Below, piece after piece: positions 23,780 through 37,800 of a stretch of 64,000 nt of DNA (position 1 is the stretch's first letter; each line of letters opens with the position of its first letter). The position numbers were made by a program, and so were the translations under genes. The notes beneath the pieces are model-generated. The model made no database searches and was not told where the DNA came from. It saw nothing but the letters and a program-made list of their open reading frames with translations. This DNA comes from Hypomesus transpacificus (taxonomy: Eukaryota; Chordata; Actinopteri; Osmeriformes; Osmeridae). The stretch is from assembly GCF_021917145.1 (NCBI RefSeq), contig NC_061062.1:7819428-7883427 (forward strand), in the 5' to 3' direction.

Positions 23780-24235
23780 TGTTGTAACCAACCAGGGAAT
23801 AAATTATACTCACCAATAAGTGCAGCTACTTCAGGCAGGGCAATCGGGCAGTGCGCATCATACACTCATTACCACACCTGTGTTAGTAGCACAAGCCCAT
23901 TGGGCCACGTCCAATAAGAAGGCATTAAAAGGCTGAGCGGATATGCACACACACACACACACTCACAACGGTTGTTGTATGATCAGTGCTGAGGCCGCCC
24001 TCCACCATCCCCTTCTCCCCCATGCTGTCTGGATGTTCTATCCATTAGGGGGATTACATCTCTATTGCTCCCTGCCTCATATGTCATGTATGTATGTGTT
24101 GCATCGAGGAGGCAGGGAGTGCTTCCCTTAGATCATCCGCCAAAGTCAAACCTACATGTCCATGTATTGTAACAATAAATGCTCAAATCAAATATGTGAT
24201 TGTCTTGACTGAACTGAAATGTCCCACATACAGGT
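23780..24235 (+). repeat. possible solo LTR or other interspersed repeat
   Basis: This block is more GC-rich than its surroundings. It has a TATA-like TTAAAAGG (about 23926), a CA run just after it and, 240 bases on, AATAAATGCTC in front of TGTCTTGACTG. That order (TATA-like box, then poly(A) signal in a block of about 450 bp) is what an LTR looks like. I found no matching target duplication and the ends are guesses. Confidence 0.3.
23943..23963. repeat. (CA)n microsatellite
   Basis: About nine CA units inside the LTR-like block. Ordinary simple repeat. Confidence 0.85.
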
Positions 24236-27200
24236 TTTCTTAAGAGTTTAACACATATTCAATGATATTCTAATTCCCTTTTCTAGTACGTATTCTTGTT
24301 GTGCCTGGATGTCCACACAATGTATAGACATGATCACATCCTAGAGTTATTTTAGGAGGCATGACCTTTGTGACATTCTAAGTAAGACAAAGGGCCCTTT
24401 CCATCAAATCCTAAATCCTAGTATCGCTATAAACCCAAAAGGTATAGAAATATGAAATGCATGAAGAAAATGAAAAGACATGGTTTAGAAAAACAAGAAG
24501 TCTGTGGCAAGCCTGCAGCTATCTATTCCTTCACTCAAACCGTTTCAAATGGACCTAGGGTATACATTTGTTTAGCACCAAAGACATCCTTAGGTTATGT
24601 TTCCAACAACATGCAAGTTGTAAACAAGGTGACACAATATATTACGTCTCTCTACCACGTAACAGCTTTTCTGCATCATTAAAATACCTTTAATTTCATT
24701 TCAATAATACCTGCCACATCTGGATCATTGGTGTTATTCTCTCTGTAGAGTGTCTTCGTTTCCATGGAAGCAGACGATGGCCAGTGTGGTCATGACTTGC
24801 ATACTAGCACTGTGAATGATGAGAGTGCATGCATAATACAGATCAGATGTAGACTTAAACTGTGAATTGTATGAAACTACTTGAAATAGATTTTCCCTCT
24901 GGAGCAAATATTATGTGAAGTAAATGTCAATGGCATATTGGTTGCTTAGATACAAGGAATCACAAGGGTGCTCTCACGGGCTAAATATATTTGTGACATG
25001 AGTGCCATAAACAAGATGCTTAGTAGAATAACTGAATCTCTCATCATATATCACATAAGTATCAACATATAGAAGTAAGCAAACACAAGATTTCTTTTTC
25101 TATGGGTGTAAGGTCATCAAAGACCGTCATTTAATCTGTGAATCATCAGTTCCATTACCAAAAGAGAGAACTGAGGGTAAAATTGAAAAACATTGCAATG
25201 CATTTTTAAGGTTTTCCGACCAGGGAGCTGTTATCCTACATATAAAAAAAATTAGTATTTTCATTTATTTCTGAATTGAACTCTAACCCTTTCATTTGTT
25301 AACAGACAATACCCTGTTTGACCTTCCACATTTAGCCTTCCCTAACCTTAGTGATGGACTCTGCAGTCATTAGGACTGGTGCATATAGCTACGAGACCAG
25401 TCTTGGACACATAGAGTAGATTGTCAGTTTCCATGGTGATAGAGACCAAACTCTACAGAAGGGATGTCCGAAGATGCTTCCAAAGGGAATTCTAATCATA
25501 CGCTGAGATGCTTCGCTGCAGTGATGTGGAGGACATCATGGGTCAAACTACAGCAATGTCTATTTGGTCTAAAGTAACAATGATCCTTCACACACCAAGA
25601 CATTAAATTATTCAATAATTATAGATTTAAGCTCTGCAGTAAAAAAGTGTATTTAAAGAAAACAGAAAAAGTATTTTCTAAAATAAGGGTAAACGATAAA
25701 CTGATCGTGGAACTAGCTTTGCAGTGTGGTTCAGATGGAAAACCTTAGGGCATTCAAGACCATAGCAACAGTGTCCTAGATTGTGATTTCAACTCTTCTA
25801 CAAACAACACATCACATTCTTACAATCACAGTCTTACATTCATACAATTGTTCTTGGATAATAGTATTTTTTAATTATTGTTAATATAATTAGTGGTGCT
25901 ATTACCTGTCAGCAAGAATCAGAAACATTACATAGACCCTACATTGACCTTTGGATGAGAAAACATACCCTGCTCTGAAAGAAAGGATGCCTGCCGCACC
26001 CTTTTGTTGTTCACCACATGTATTACACATTGAACCAGTTCCAAACCACGCATATCACAGTGTTGTTATCTTCAAGAAAGGCTTGTTACTATGGAAACCC
26101 CTCTTCCTGTCAAATTGATTATCTGAAATGCAGAACCAGTCAAAGAGAACTGTGCCAATGAAAGCAAGAGTAATGCCATGGCCTTTTACACACAATTCTC
26201 CTTAATACACTCATGTATTTACACACATACATTATCTATTCTTATACATTAATAAAAAACAACACGACTGATGGAAAAAAACACAGTTGTCCCTCCTGAC
26301 TTCTCTTACCTCAACCAACAATTTTTTTATGTAACCTTCACATTTTTTGTGGCCAATGTCATTGACTCAGAATGAGTGAATCTTGGGCAAAAGAAAGATT
26401 CATCTCTGTGTATGAAATGATGATGAGTTTTGGTGTTTTCATTTGATTCTCATCCAGAAGTACACAGAAGCACATTCTCATCCCACATCTTTCTACATCT
26501 GATCTCATGGCTGTGATTTTAATTATTTTGACAGTATGAGATATTACACCCATGGGTGATCTTCCAATAAATTGTAGGAATAAAATTGTTAAAAGAAATG
26601 TAGAATTGCTACCGTTAGTAGAAAAAGACAAAAGCACAACACATTTGGTGAAAGTTCAACTTTAGAGTTCTTAGTTGGAATAAGAATGACGTACAATGTA
26701 CTTTACACAAGAGTTGTAAAGGAAGTTGATGACCTAACTTTTTAAATATATCAATTGTAATGTCTTTATAGCAATGCAATTTCTCATAGAAAAAAAACTA
26801 AACATATGACACATTAAGCACATTTTTATTAAAGTAGCTGAGCAGGATTCCATACGTACAGATGTTCCTCATTTAAATTGAGGGCATTGTGGCAAGATGT
26901 GACATGATGCGAGATGTTGCGTGATGGGTGTATTATAAATGTTTGCTATAGGAGGCAGTATAACACTAAGAATGTGATACTGATCAGACAATCTGATTGA
27001 TCCCTGTTCCTGGTATTGAGATTTGTTGGGGGGGATCAAATTAAAACTGACTTAAAGTTTCACTTTTTGGGAATTTACTTGTTATTGTTGTATTGCTGAA
27101 TTATTTTTACTGTAAGTACTTATGGATTCTGCGTAGCACTATTCTGCTTGATAACGTTTTACACATATGTTGTACATACATAAGTATGTTGCACATTTTA

Positions 27201-27523
27201 CAAGTTTGCATGGTAATACAATGTTGGAGCTAATACATCTAAAAGAACATCCAAAACAAGTTTAGAACTTAGGTCAGTATGGTGGAAGGAACATCTGAAA
27301 TGTATTTTTAATCTTTCGGTCACATGGGGTAGTCAGGCCTATATTCTCAGTGTATTTTCATAATTATAGCACCACCTATAGGTTGCTTGTTCCCTTACCC
27401 CATCATTTTAACAAGACCAATATGTATCCAGAATCATTGCCTTTTTTTCTGATAAGACAGAGGTATATATTTGCTTATTGTGAGAGAACATTTCTTTTAA
27501 AAGCTCCCAAGGAATGTATTGAT

Positions 27524-27558
<35 letters not shown>
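27524..27558 (+). repeat. 35-base G homopolymer
   Basis: An uninterrupted run of 35 G between TGAT and CAAGGG. Runs this long are rare and hard to sequence, so the true length may differ. A plus-strand open frame crosses it as polyglycine but has no gene features. Confidence 0.9.
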
Positions 27559-27560
<2 letters not shown>

Positions 27561-29564
27561 AGGGTCTGGAAAGGATTTTTGCCACGTCAGATGTTGTCAT
27601 CATCCCCCTTGATCACTGAAGTAGTTCAGACTGAGCTGTGGTTCACTTCAGTCACTTAGAAGGATATAACATTGTTGTCTGTGATCTTTTCAAGGTACAG
27701 GAAGCATACATTTACATACACAGCCAACACACAGAGGATGACTAGTTTCTGAAAAGAAATTGAGACAGCTACTCTTAACTAAGTTACTTTTCTAAATTAC
27801 TACAATGAACTAAAATTATCATCTCATGTATGACTGACATGGTTTTCCATTCAAATGCATTCACTTCTTCTTAGCTGGCCTCATGTTGTGCCAGATTAAT
27901 TTGGTTCTACAAGTAAAATAGACCAAATCATAAAGTAGAACAGTTCTAAGCATGTTTTTAGATGTGTCAGGGTGACCACCCAGTATACACCAGCCATTAA
28001 GGTTACCATGTGAAACTCCACAATTGTTGAACCTTAGCAGAGAGTGACCTCTTGTGTTTTTATGTTAGTGATACCACAAGGAATCGTATAGAAAAAAGTA
28101 TACGATATTCTGCCCATTCTTGTGTGGAAGGGTTGAAAAGAAATCACGTAATCTAAGCAGACCAGATGACGGAAGACTTTCTTCTCCAAAATGGAATACA
28201 ATCCGTAATGGACCATGAAATCCATATACAAACATTTCTCAATTTCAGGTAAGTAAAATATTTCTGTCCGCAATAGTCCAAATAAAATCTTTATGTACTT
28301 GTTAGTTTGTAATCGTTTGCATTATCATACTGAAAAGAATAGGAAAATTGAGTCCTCTTCAAAATCATCTTTATTAGTCACAAGCTAGCATGTTGTATGC
28401 AACATCTATTAAGTTACTTCTGAAGCCCAGACGTGTGTGAAAATTATTGGTGCATTGAGAAGACTGAACATGGAATGTACAACAACAGGAATCTACTTAC
28501 ATGAAAATAACATTGTAACAGACAATTTGGCCCAAAGACGGCAAATGACTCCCAAAATACTTGACCTAAAATTATAAACTTTTGCACAACTTTTACCTAC
28601 AGTAAAACCAGATCCGGCCATAAGGGGTACTACAGTTCACATTCAAGTTTCATTTTAAAAACGATGGCCTATCCACCCAATCTAACTTACATTTCAAAAA
28701 CGTGGCACCTTTTTCATCCATCGAGTCCATCAAGTCTGCCATAATGGATTTTTCTACAGTGAAAATCTTTAAGTAAATGGTAGGTATGTGAGCCTTATTT
28801 CACCTTTCCCCTATGGAGGAGCTCGTAACAACAGTTGCTTGAAGCTATATTTATGTTTGAAATCCTTTAATTGACTTGGGTTGCTTTTATGTCTCTACTA
28901 TTGGGAAAACCCATTTTAATTCCAAAATGATGAGACAGCTGCAAAATCTTTGCAGCTGTTTGTAGCTTGTGTACAGTATACTATAACAATTATAATTCCT
29001 TCAATACAAGTTCCTGATTTCCTGACAAACAGATTGGGAAACCAATCATAGTGCCATAAAATGATACCAAATAAATGAACGGAACAGGTTGAGTGGTTTT
29101 AACTAGACATTTTGAAACACCCGTGAACAACCGATGCTTATTAAACCTTATCCGTGTTCATTACTGTCTTCCAAGCCGATATCTGCTTTGGCAGGGTGTC
29201 GGGATTAAATTGCTACATTCAAACATGTGACATGATATATTCAACACTTAAGAACTATGATTGGTTGATTAGTGTCTTTGCCCTCCAGAGATGGTTGGCC
29301 AACTCTGTCCATGCCATATGCAGTCACAGAATAAGCGTTTGTAATACCCTTATAGAACTTACCAAGCTAGTCTAACCAATGCAAAAATGACACAGTAGTC
29401 ATAAGTCAACTGTTGGGTACAGAAGTAGATGTACAGAAGCTGGCACAACTGACAGCTGAATCGCAGGATTGTCCAAATGGCCACCTTGGTTATAATTACA
29501 GTATCTGAATACACGCATCTTACGTTTTGAGGTACAAAATATCTGCCTTGGTCTCACCATCCAC

Positions 29565-32102
29565 TCACTGGTCCTTTATACTGAGCACTGGGTCCACCAA
29601 TCTGTTGTGAACATGCATCAGACCTGAAAATGAGTCAAACTTAATTTCACAATTGACCTTGGGAAATAGTGTTGACATAAAACGTATTCAGCATGAACTG
29701 GACTGGGCAATTTGTTGTTATTATGCTTATTATAATAGTGTGGATTGCATTCTATTGAAATGAATGGACTAGAAATTTAAAGAAAAACTCATATATTGTG
29801 ATATATAGTGTTACCATCAGTGCTTCAAATTCTACCGTAATGAACTGTGAGACCTACATGTGTACCTTTATAAACTATGTCCAATTCAATTTGCCACAGA
29901 CGGACTCTAATCCAGTTCTAGACATATTTCAAGTATAAGTAAAGCAAACTGGATGCACCTGACTTATTATGACAATTTGGAGAGCCACATCAAAGTAAAG
30001 GTACAATTATGAAAAATGTCTAATTGAAATAGCTAATTTACATGTTTTTACTTTTTCTATTGGTAACTGAGTGTAGATTAACACAAGCCCCAAGCACCAG
30101 TCATTTGACAAAGAAAATGTATTTTGATCCAATTGCTTTCTTGGCTTTTCCTAAATGTGAATTTGTTATCATTTTAAAATGTTCTAAATCACCCCGGGTC
30201 TATGAACAGCAGATACAGTAAAGTCACTGTAAAGTCAGGATGTGACCATATCCTGCATCTTTACTAATCCTTCCATACTCAAGTGACTCACCAAAGAAAA
30301 AAAGAGAATTAAGTGCAGAAACTGTAACAGACATTACTAAACTGCATAACTTATGAGGAATGGAACTCAAGGTCAACATTACACAAAATTGAACATGTCC
30401 AGAGAATGTAGAATTTCTCTGCAATTTTACACAGTGTCACAAATTGAGACACTAGCATTGTGTTATATTAGGTCATATTAGACCCAATCCTGTGACCCCT
30501 TTGATCCTGCCCCTTGCCATCCTCACCTTTGAAATACTTGACCGTTTTGACTCGCAGTTCCAATGTGGCATCCTCATCACACACAAAAATGGTACGGGGG
30601 TGCTGCTGAAAGGCTGACACAGTCCACATATGGTTAACACCGTCTTCTATTGCTTTATACAAAGCAAAAGCTTTGTGTGCACCTGTGATGACAATCATGA
30701 CCTGAGAAAATAAATCATCATGTGATTGGCATTAAGTTTGATCATCACTTCTGAATGCCTAAAAAGCTATAGAGGGTGTTGTGCTTGGCTGCATATGGTA
30801 AAACGGCAGTATTTGACTATGATTCGACCCATTGCCTCCCAATATTGATACCATTTATATTGAGAATATGGTATAAATAACAACAGTTATTGACACCAGT
30901 CTTATGTGGCTTCTGGCTGTATTTGAACCAAGCTTACCTCTCTGGCATCCATAACAGTACCCACTCCCACTGTTAAAGCCATGGTAGGGACCTTGGATAG
31001 GTCATTGCCAAAGAAACGGGCGTTGGCCACTATGGTGTCCTTGGCAAGAGTCTTGACTCTGGTTCTGGATACGAGACTTGAGCCTGGCTCATTGAAGGCA
31101 ATGTGGCCATCAGGTCCGATCCCTAGACAAATAGGGGATGAGAAATTACCAATATAAATACTCATATTGGGAAGGTAAACTCCCCCCAATCTTCAAACGA
31201 CAATGATGTTTGTGAAAATGAAAATCTACGCCCTTGTAACCAAGTATATACATATTTTCTTATTTTTTTAACTTTTTTTCTCATTAAGTCTTTCATTATC
31301 CAATAGATGGATTGGCGTACTTAAAATGTACTGTTTATATAATTTTTTTAATCTTTTTTGGGGTAATCATTGTTTTTTTATAGAGATATTCGCTGTGTTT
31401 CCGCCAGTTTTCTCCCTTTCATTCCAACGGCAGTCTCCCATCTCTAGAGAACCCCCCCTCCCGTCCATCAGCAAATCTCACCCTACCACCTTGACTAACA
31501 CATTTTCTGCGGGAAACACTGTGTACTGTATATAAATCTCACCCCCTACAAACAGGTCGATTCCTCCTGCTTGGGAAATCTTCTGTTCAAAGGCCTCACA
31601 CTCTGCCACCAGGTCTGTTGCGTTGCCATCAAGGATATGGGCGTTGGCAGGATTGATGTCAATATGTTTAAAGAAATTGTTCCACATATAGGAGTGGTAG
31701 CTCTCAGGATGATTCTGAGGAAGACCTACAGAAACAGAGACGACAAGTTAGATATGTCCACTTCACAACCACAAAAAAGCTGACAGACTATTTTTGGCCC
31801 CTGAATGCTTGTTGGCTGGAGTTACAATCACATCCTTGTCCCTGTTGATCGTCTCTGTTGGTTTGGTGTGAACAATGAGACAGAGACCCGTCTTCTGAAC
31901 CCCAAAATAATTGCTTGTTAGTAGTGCAGTGCCTGTGATGCCCGTGACACAGCCATTGAATAAGAAGTTGGTTACTTTAGTTGATTCTGTGTTGATATGG
32001 TTCCTCAAAACCCCACACCATTAAGGCAATTGGCACATTATGACTGGTTGCTTTACACCCCATTCACTCCAATTTATATCAAGTCTGTCCAATCAATCAA
32101 TG

Positions 32103-32141
<39 letters not shown>

Positions 32142-32899
32142 ATAACCTACATCCTTAAACTTAACTTTCAAACTTTAAGCTTTTTAGCAAAAAGCCGACA
32201 TAATGTTTGTGTTCTTGACAAACTTTATCTAGTTTTTATTTATACATTTTAATTTAACATTTCCTGTTTTTAATATTATTTTAGTGTCTTCTATCAGATT
32301 TGTAACAATTTAGTACCTGTAGATTTTATCACAACAGGTGCAGGTCCGAGCCTTTGCCATAGTTAATTGACAGTGGAAGCAGACAGAGCTTCTGCTTTGA
32401 TGACACATTATAGCTAGGAGTAAAACATAAATAAACAATGCTTACAAAGTATGCAGCAACACATAATAAACGTTGAAAAAGTATGACGTTTTTATTTCAT
32501 GGAAACCCATGCAATGCTTCTGAATAGGCCACTTCTCAGTCATTACTGTGACTTGGCCAAAGTGATCTACATTTAATTTGGTGCAAACTCACCCACATAC
32601 TCATCCATGTTGAAGGTCTTCACATATTTGAAAGAGAGGTCCCCACTCATGTGATACTCAATCAACTTTTTGTAGCAGCCATATGGAGTGCTTCCTGGGA
32701 AAGGAATTTAGAATGTAAACGTACGTGGTCAGTAGTCAGCTGATCTATTTTACGTTTTAGTGCCAACGTGTTTACCTGTTGGTAACCCCAAAGTAAAGTA
32801 TTTGTCTGCATTGGGCTTAAACTGGACGATTCTGTTGCGAATATATTTCGCTGCCCATTCGCAAGCCAAATCATAGTCCTCCAGAATAACAAGTCGCAT
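29565..32899 (-). CDS. gnpda2: glucosamine-6-phosphate deaminase 2
   Basis: Cytosolic enzyme turning glucosamine-6-phosphate into fructose-6-phosphate and ammonia, the catabolic branch of hexosamine metabolism. Coding exons on the minus strand: 32899-32776, 32694-32593, 31725-31543, 31122-30938, 30701-30527, 29623-29565. They make 828 nt, 275 aa; human GNPDA2 has 276. The start gives [20 protein letters not shown]. Active-site motifs of the NagB family are intact: FNMDEYVG (general base Asp) and [15 protein letters not shown] (Asp, His, Glu). The last exon encodes [19 protein letters not shown] and is only 59 nt, about 900 bases from the previous one. Without it the frame would read into the intron as [10 protein letters not shown], which is not real protein. 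The 5' untranslated part of exon 2 begins at 32955 after a good acceptor, so a non-coding first exon must lie upstream near 33.2-33.3 kb. GNPDA2 and not GNPDA1 is inferred from residues and from the gabrg1 neighbour. Confidence 0.96.
32103..32142. repeat. (ATCT)n microsatellite
   Basis: About ten tetranucleotide units in a gnpda2 intron. Confidence 0.9.
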
Positions 32900-33323
32900 T
32901 GTAGATTTTTTTTGATTGAGGCTTGCTGCCTCCAGACAGTTCCAACAAACAGCAGCTGAAACGAAGAGAAATTAACCAATTAGGATTTTAAAAAAAATGT
33001 TAGGACCTAACTTAGCTAACTAACTAGCTGACTAGCTAACACTGGTGGATCATGTCGATGCAGCGTCTTGCCAGCTCCCAAGCACTAGTACTGTACCACC
33101 GTCTCACTACTGTCACTAGATACTAGCATAGCTAACTAGTTGTAACGTTAACTCCTTGATAGTCTAGCGACTGTGTAGTAACCTCCAATACACTATACAA
33201 TAATATAAGTTTTAAATTAACATAATTGGCAGCTACCTTGCCGCTGAAAATGTTACCTAGTTGTAACTACTGATTACAGTATTGCTACTCGAAGTCTCGA
33301 ACTAAGCGTCTGTCGAGTAGCCT

Positions 33324-33330
33324 ACTTCCG
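33324..33330 (-). promoter_or_regulatory. ETS-type site in the probable gnpda2 promoter
   Basis: Minus strand reads CGGAAGT, the core of an ETS/GABP site, in a locally CpG-richer patch (about 33285-33350) just upstream of where the non-coding first exon of gnpda2 should be. Such sites are common at housekeeping promoters. The transcription start was not determined. Confidence 0.35.
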
Positions 33331-33699
33331 CAGTTGCGGTCGTTTCCGTGTAGCAGTGTACCGAGGCTTGTATCGTTTTCGTTACTTTTACTGCCTGGTT
33401 ACTACTGAAGCACTTTTAGAACCAAGCCCCCACCCTCTACTCCGTTCTCGTTTGAAACCAAGACTCGATGCAAAATTACGAAATGCCGGATCTTTTTCTT
33501 CAATGATGTTTGGAAGCAGTTGGCATCCACGTACATGCATTACCGCCACCTTCAGGTTTCACTCTCCCGGGCTCAGTGAACATTTGAAATCCTTATGTCC
33601 AGTCTCAATTATTATTACTTTTTTAATTATCTATAGTGGACATCGGGTTTACATAATAGGCCTTTAATTATGTTCATTTTCATGTGAATTTCTATTCGT

Positions 33700-34221
33700 T
33701 GGTGGAATGTACTCTTCATCATCAGTGCTCATGTCATCATAATCATCACTGGCCATCTTGTTGACCTCACCCACCCTGTGCCTGAGCAATCATTTCTTCA
33801 GCCAGCAAAAGCTTGAAGTCAACATTCTTCTGCCTGTCCTTCTCTCCCAGTGGACCTGGTGGTCTGACCTGTACTTGATCCAACTGTTTGTGGCAGCCAG
33901 GTTAGAGAAATGCCTTCAGAACAGCCTTGTTGTAGTGCCACTTCATCACGGCAACCTCTGATGGTTTTGTGACAACCATTTCACATGTACCTACTTGTTT
34001 TTGTGGTGTCTTCTGACATCTATGATTTTATGCAGTGCTGGGATAGTCCACAATAGTGCATGTTCCCTGAAGACCATTTGCTTAAAAAATATGAATTTCA
34101 TATCCTTAACATACTGGGACCCTGAATCCAATTCCATCGACCGCGCCTCAAGCACACCCTGGGAAGGGTGATCATGGGCCAGGTATATCCAGTAGGGCTC
34201 ACCTTCGCCTGTGGTCTGCAT
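33700..34221 (-). pseudogene. decayed piggyBac-like transposase fragment
   Basis: Minus-strand frames between gnpda2 and rrh give IPALHKIIDVRRHHKNK (about 34060-34000), TKPSEVAVMKWHYNKAVL (about 33975-33915), NSWIKYRSD (about 33890) and KNVDFKLLLAEEMIAQAQ (about 33820-33770), across at least two frame changes. The order W-x-x-N-K-x-V, then NSW-x-x-YR, then a hydrophobic helix (DFKLLLAE) is that of the C-terminal half of piggyBac (PGBD) transposases. The DDD catalytic part was not recognised. A small acidic stretch (SDDYDDMSTDDEEY) follows. It is a broken remnant; the family call is moderate. Confidence 0.5.
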
Positions 34222-34897
34222 GGTACTTAATTAAGTGTGGAACACCCCTGTTGAACTCAGTTGTTGCCACAATATCCTTAACATAACGATTTCAAAGGAA
34301 AAGAAAGTAGCAATTCAATCAAGAATGGAATGCACTTGGGCACTGCGATGGAATGTTACTGTTGGGTTGGAGCCAGAAGACATTGTGTTTTTGGCCTATC
34401 TGGACACTAATCTGGAGATCAAAACATAGCAAAGTCTGTCATATGTTACTGGTAACGTTAGCCATACTAAGGGTGCATCGCCCAGACACTCACCACCAGA
34501 AATAAAAAGCACAACGATACTTTTCCATTGTTGAGCCAAAAGAAAACGTTAAGTTGGGACTCACATGGGATCAACCCCACCATAAAGACATTCCATGTGA
34601 CTGGTAATCCGCTCTTGTGTACTCTCACTCATTACCCATGCTATGCACAAACAATCTCCACAGTGTTGGGAAATTTTGGGGGAAAGAGAATGTTGTAATC
34701 CCTAACACACACTCACTCTCTCGCTCTACACTCATTGCATACACACCCCGTATTTAGACAAGCAATATGCTGATTCGTTGCTTCTATCTTTGAGCATGGA
34801 CCATTCAGTTTCTGGGTAATCAATGAGAGTTCACTTTGACGTTACTTCACTGACTTCTTCGCTTTTCTGTTTCTATTGAGTATTTTTTCTACGGATC

Positions 34898-37800
34898 ATG
34901 GAAACGGAGTCTGGACTCAATACCTCAGGGGAGGCCGTTCCCTATGGAGGAAAGAGTGCCTTTACACAATTTGAGCACAACATAGTGGCTGGATATCTTA
35001 TTACTGCAGGTACACATTCAGTATGGTAATGTACTGCCACTCAAATTGTCTTTTTTGTCCTTTGACTTGACCATCAATATCTTTGATAGATGTTCTTGTA
35101 TCTTAATTTGTGGCAGGTTTGGTGTTAGTGTCGTGATGACCACGAACCATCCACTATCCTATTCCCTTTTTCTTTTATTCAGAGAGTAAAACAAGAGGTG
35201 AAGCAGCCATTGTCCAAAAAACAGTTAGTTTGACTTTTTGATCTACATTGTTTTTTTTACCCATCAAACTTGTCATCTTTGACCTCTGTCATCAAACCTT
35301 CCAATGTTATAGGTGGTGAAAAAACACATTGTGCACATTGTGATTTGGTTCATTTTCAAAGTTAACTGCAAGCCTGTTGGCAGCAGTGATTTCATAAGAA
35401 TCAATTCAAGTCAGCTTAAGCTTTCCCCTACTGTTCGGCAGCTGAAGTCATAATGGAACCAGTCACCAAGCTAGTTCATGGTAATTATTAGTTTGCTGAG
35501 AAACTCAACTTACTCAACAATCTTAATGAATAATAAATGACCTCCACTAGGCAATATATTGTATTAGAACTACAGGGTTTCTTTTCTTGAAATGTCTTCC
35601 TTATTTAGAGCTTGTGATATCAGAGGAAATGTGAGATTCTCTGACAGTTTTCTTGCCTTATAATGTTCATTAATAATGTCTTTAGTAATATTTTTGTGTA
35701 CCAAGCATACTTAAGATTTAATTTTGCTCTCTCAGGTGTCGTCAGTTTAGCCAGTAATATTGTGGTGCTGCTGATGTTTGTGAAGTTTAAAGAACTGCGC
35801 AATGCCACCAACGCCATCATCATTAACCTAGCATTTACTGATGTTGGTGTGGCTGGCATTGGATACCCTATGTCTGCAGCATCTGACCTCCATGGCAGCT
35901 GGAAATTTGGTTACACAGGTTGTCAGGTTGGTAAACTTTACTTTATTTTCAAATTCTTTAATATGCATAGTTGAATCTTCAACACATGTATTTGTAAGAA
36001 CATAATTCAAGTTTTATGAAAATTAATACTAAAATAGTTTTATGATAACGGTTCAAATATGGTTCAAATAAACATGGTGCAGGACATTTGGGAATTTTAG
36101 AGTGGACATTTATAAAGTGTTGTAAACGTCCACTCAATGTCAATGAGAAGCGTAGTGTCAAAATGGTGTGATGTCATGTGATACTAATCCTGGGTTGAGG
36201 TCCTGACCTCAGAAAACCCCAATTGGAACCAGGTTTATATCAAGCCCTTAGATTGTTGTGTTAGCTGAACAAAGGTTAGTGGTTATATACCAAAAGTTAA
36301 GCACTTCATCCCTCTGCTTAGATATGGGAATTGCCATTGATCAGTCACATAAAAATGACCACAAATAAATTTCACAGAAAACTTCCACAAAGCTTCTTTT
36401 CATAATGGACGGCAATGTTGACATCCAACATAATTACAATGGTAAAGTGTAGACACCCGAAACATAATAAAACATAAAAGCAGGTTTCCAAAATTGTAAA
36501 AACCTTTTTTCTCCCTACAGATCTATGCAGCCCTCAACATATTTTTTGGGATGGCTAGTATTGGACTATTGACTGTGGTGGCCATTGATCGCTACCTATC
36601 CATCTGCAGACCTGACATAGGTATGTAACATATTCATATAGAGATGCTTTACTGCAAAGCAAGAACAAACAACCTTGCCTCATTTTTATGAAAACCATTT
36701 AATCCTCGAGACATTGCTAATAGGTACTGCCAACATGCTAAACCAACATTCAATTAATCAAAACAACAAAACTGCCATTTCAACACTTTGGCCAGAGGAG
36801 TTGTTAATATCCATACTTGATCTGACTTCTCTGATAGGTCCAGTGGCAACAGTGATAGACTGTCTGTAAATGTGAGGTGAAATGCCAGACTGAGCTGTGA
36901 AGTTTGACAATGAACAAAAGCTTGAGAAGAGACTGGTTCACCAAAGCATTTCTCAGAAAGTTGCTTTTTGAACGTAAACATTGATCATGTGTTTCTAATT
37001 GGTGGTTAGGGCAGAAAATGACCACCCGATCATACACTCTCCTCATCTTGGCGGCATGGTTGAATGCTGTCTTCTGGTCAGCCATGCCAATCGTTGGCTG
37101 GGCAGGCTATGCCCCCGACCCTACTGGAGCCACTTGCACCATCAATTGGAGAAACAATGATGCGTGAGTTAAAGGCCTTATTTTATAATTTCAGCCAATA
37201 AGTAAAAATGCGAGTACCTTTTCGAGATGTTGTGATGTATCTCAGGGAGAGGTATGGTCTACATGGTCTGACTACCTTCCCCTGAGATGTGTTAGGTGGT
37301 AGCAGCACTAGTCATGTTTGTGGGAGGTTTGTGAATTGGAATTGCCATTGTTGGTAGGGCTGCAGTGTACAGTACATTGAAGCACTATGTGATTAAATAT
37401 GGTTCTTGGACTTTGCTGTGAATTGTGTGCAACCAGTACAGTATGGGTTACAAACATTATGACCATAACCAAATCTTTACTCTCTGTCCCCCAGCTCATT
37501 CATCTCTTACACCATGGCTGTGATCTGTGTGAACTTCATCATCCCCCTGTCAGTCATGTTCTATTGCTACTACAGTGTGTCTGTCACTATGAAAAGGTAC
37601 AAAGCCAGCAACTGCTTAGATACCATCAACATGGACTGGTCAGATCAGATGGATGTGACAAAGGTAAGCCCCCGCTTTAAAGAAAACAAAAAAACAAAAC
37701 CTTTCAAGTGTGTGAGCTAGAATTACGATACAGCTAACTTTCTAACTAAATATCAACACTCACATGAGGCCCAGGTCACCAGCTCTGTGACCATACTTTT

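Larger units (their letters stand above)
19899..29564. other. gene-free stretch between gabrg1 and gnpda2
   Basis: The left part must hold the gabrg1 3' untranslated region, with AATAAA candidates at 20169 and further A/T-rich signals near 20960 and 21290. The right part holds the gnpda2 3' end. I recognise no coding exon between them. The notable contents are a G-rich block (21003), an LTR-like repeat (about 23780-24235) and a 35-base G run (27524). The rest is AT-rich single-copy-looking DNA. Confidence 0.6.

Noticed and set aside
27350-27619. 89-codon frame with a polyglycine run
   Set aside because: The glycines come from the 35-base G homopolymer; there are no splice sites, homology or start context.
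30468-30526. gnpda2 ending as [15 protein letters not shown] and on with a stop in the same block
   Set aside because: A strong donor (AAAG then gtgagg) precedes it, and a proper last exon matching the family C-terminus lies at 29623-29565.
33356-33667. 103-codon plus-strand frame near the gnpda2 promoter
   Set aside because: No recognisable domain, no splice structure, and it overlaps the probable gnpda2 promoter; likely chance.
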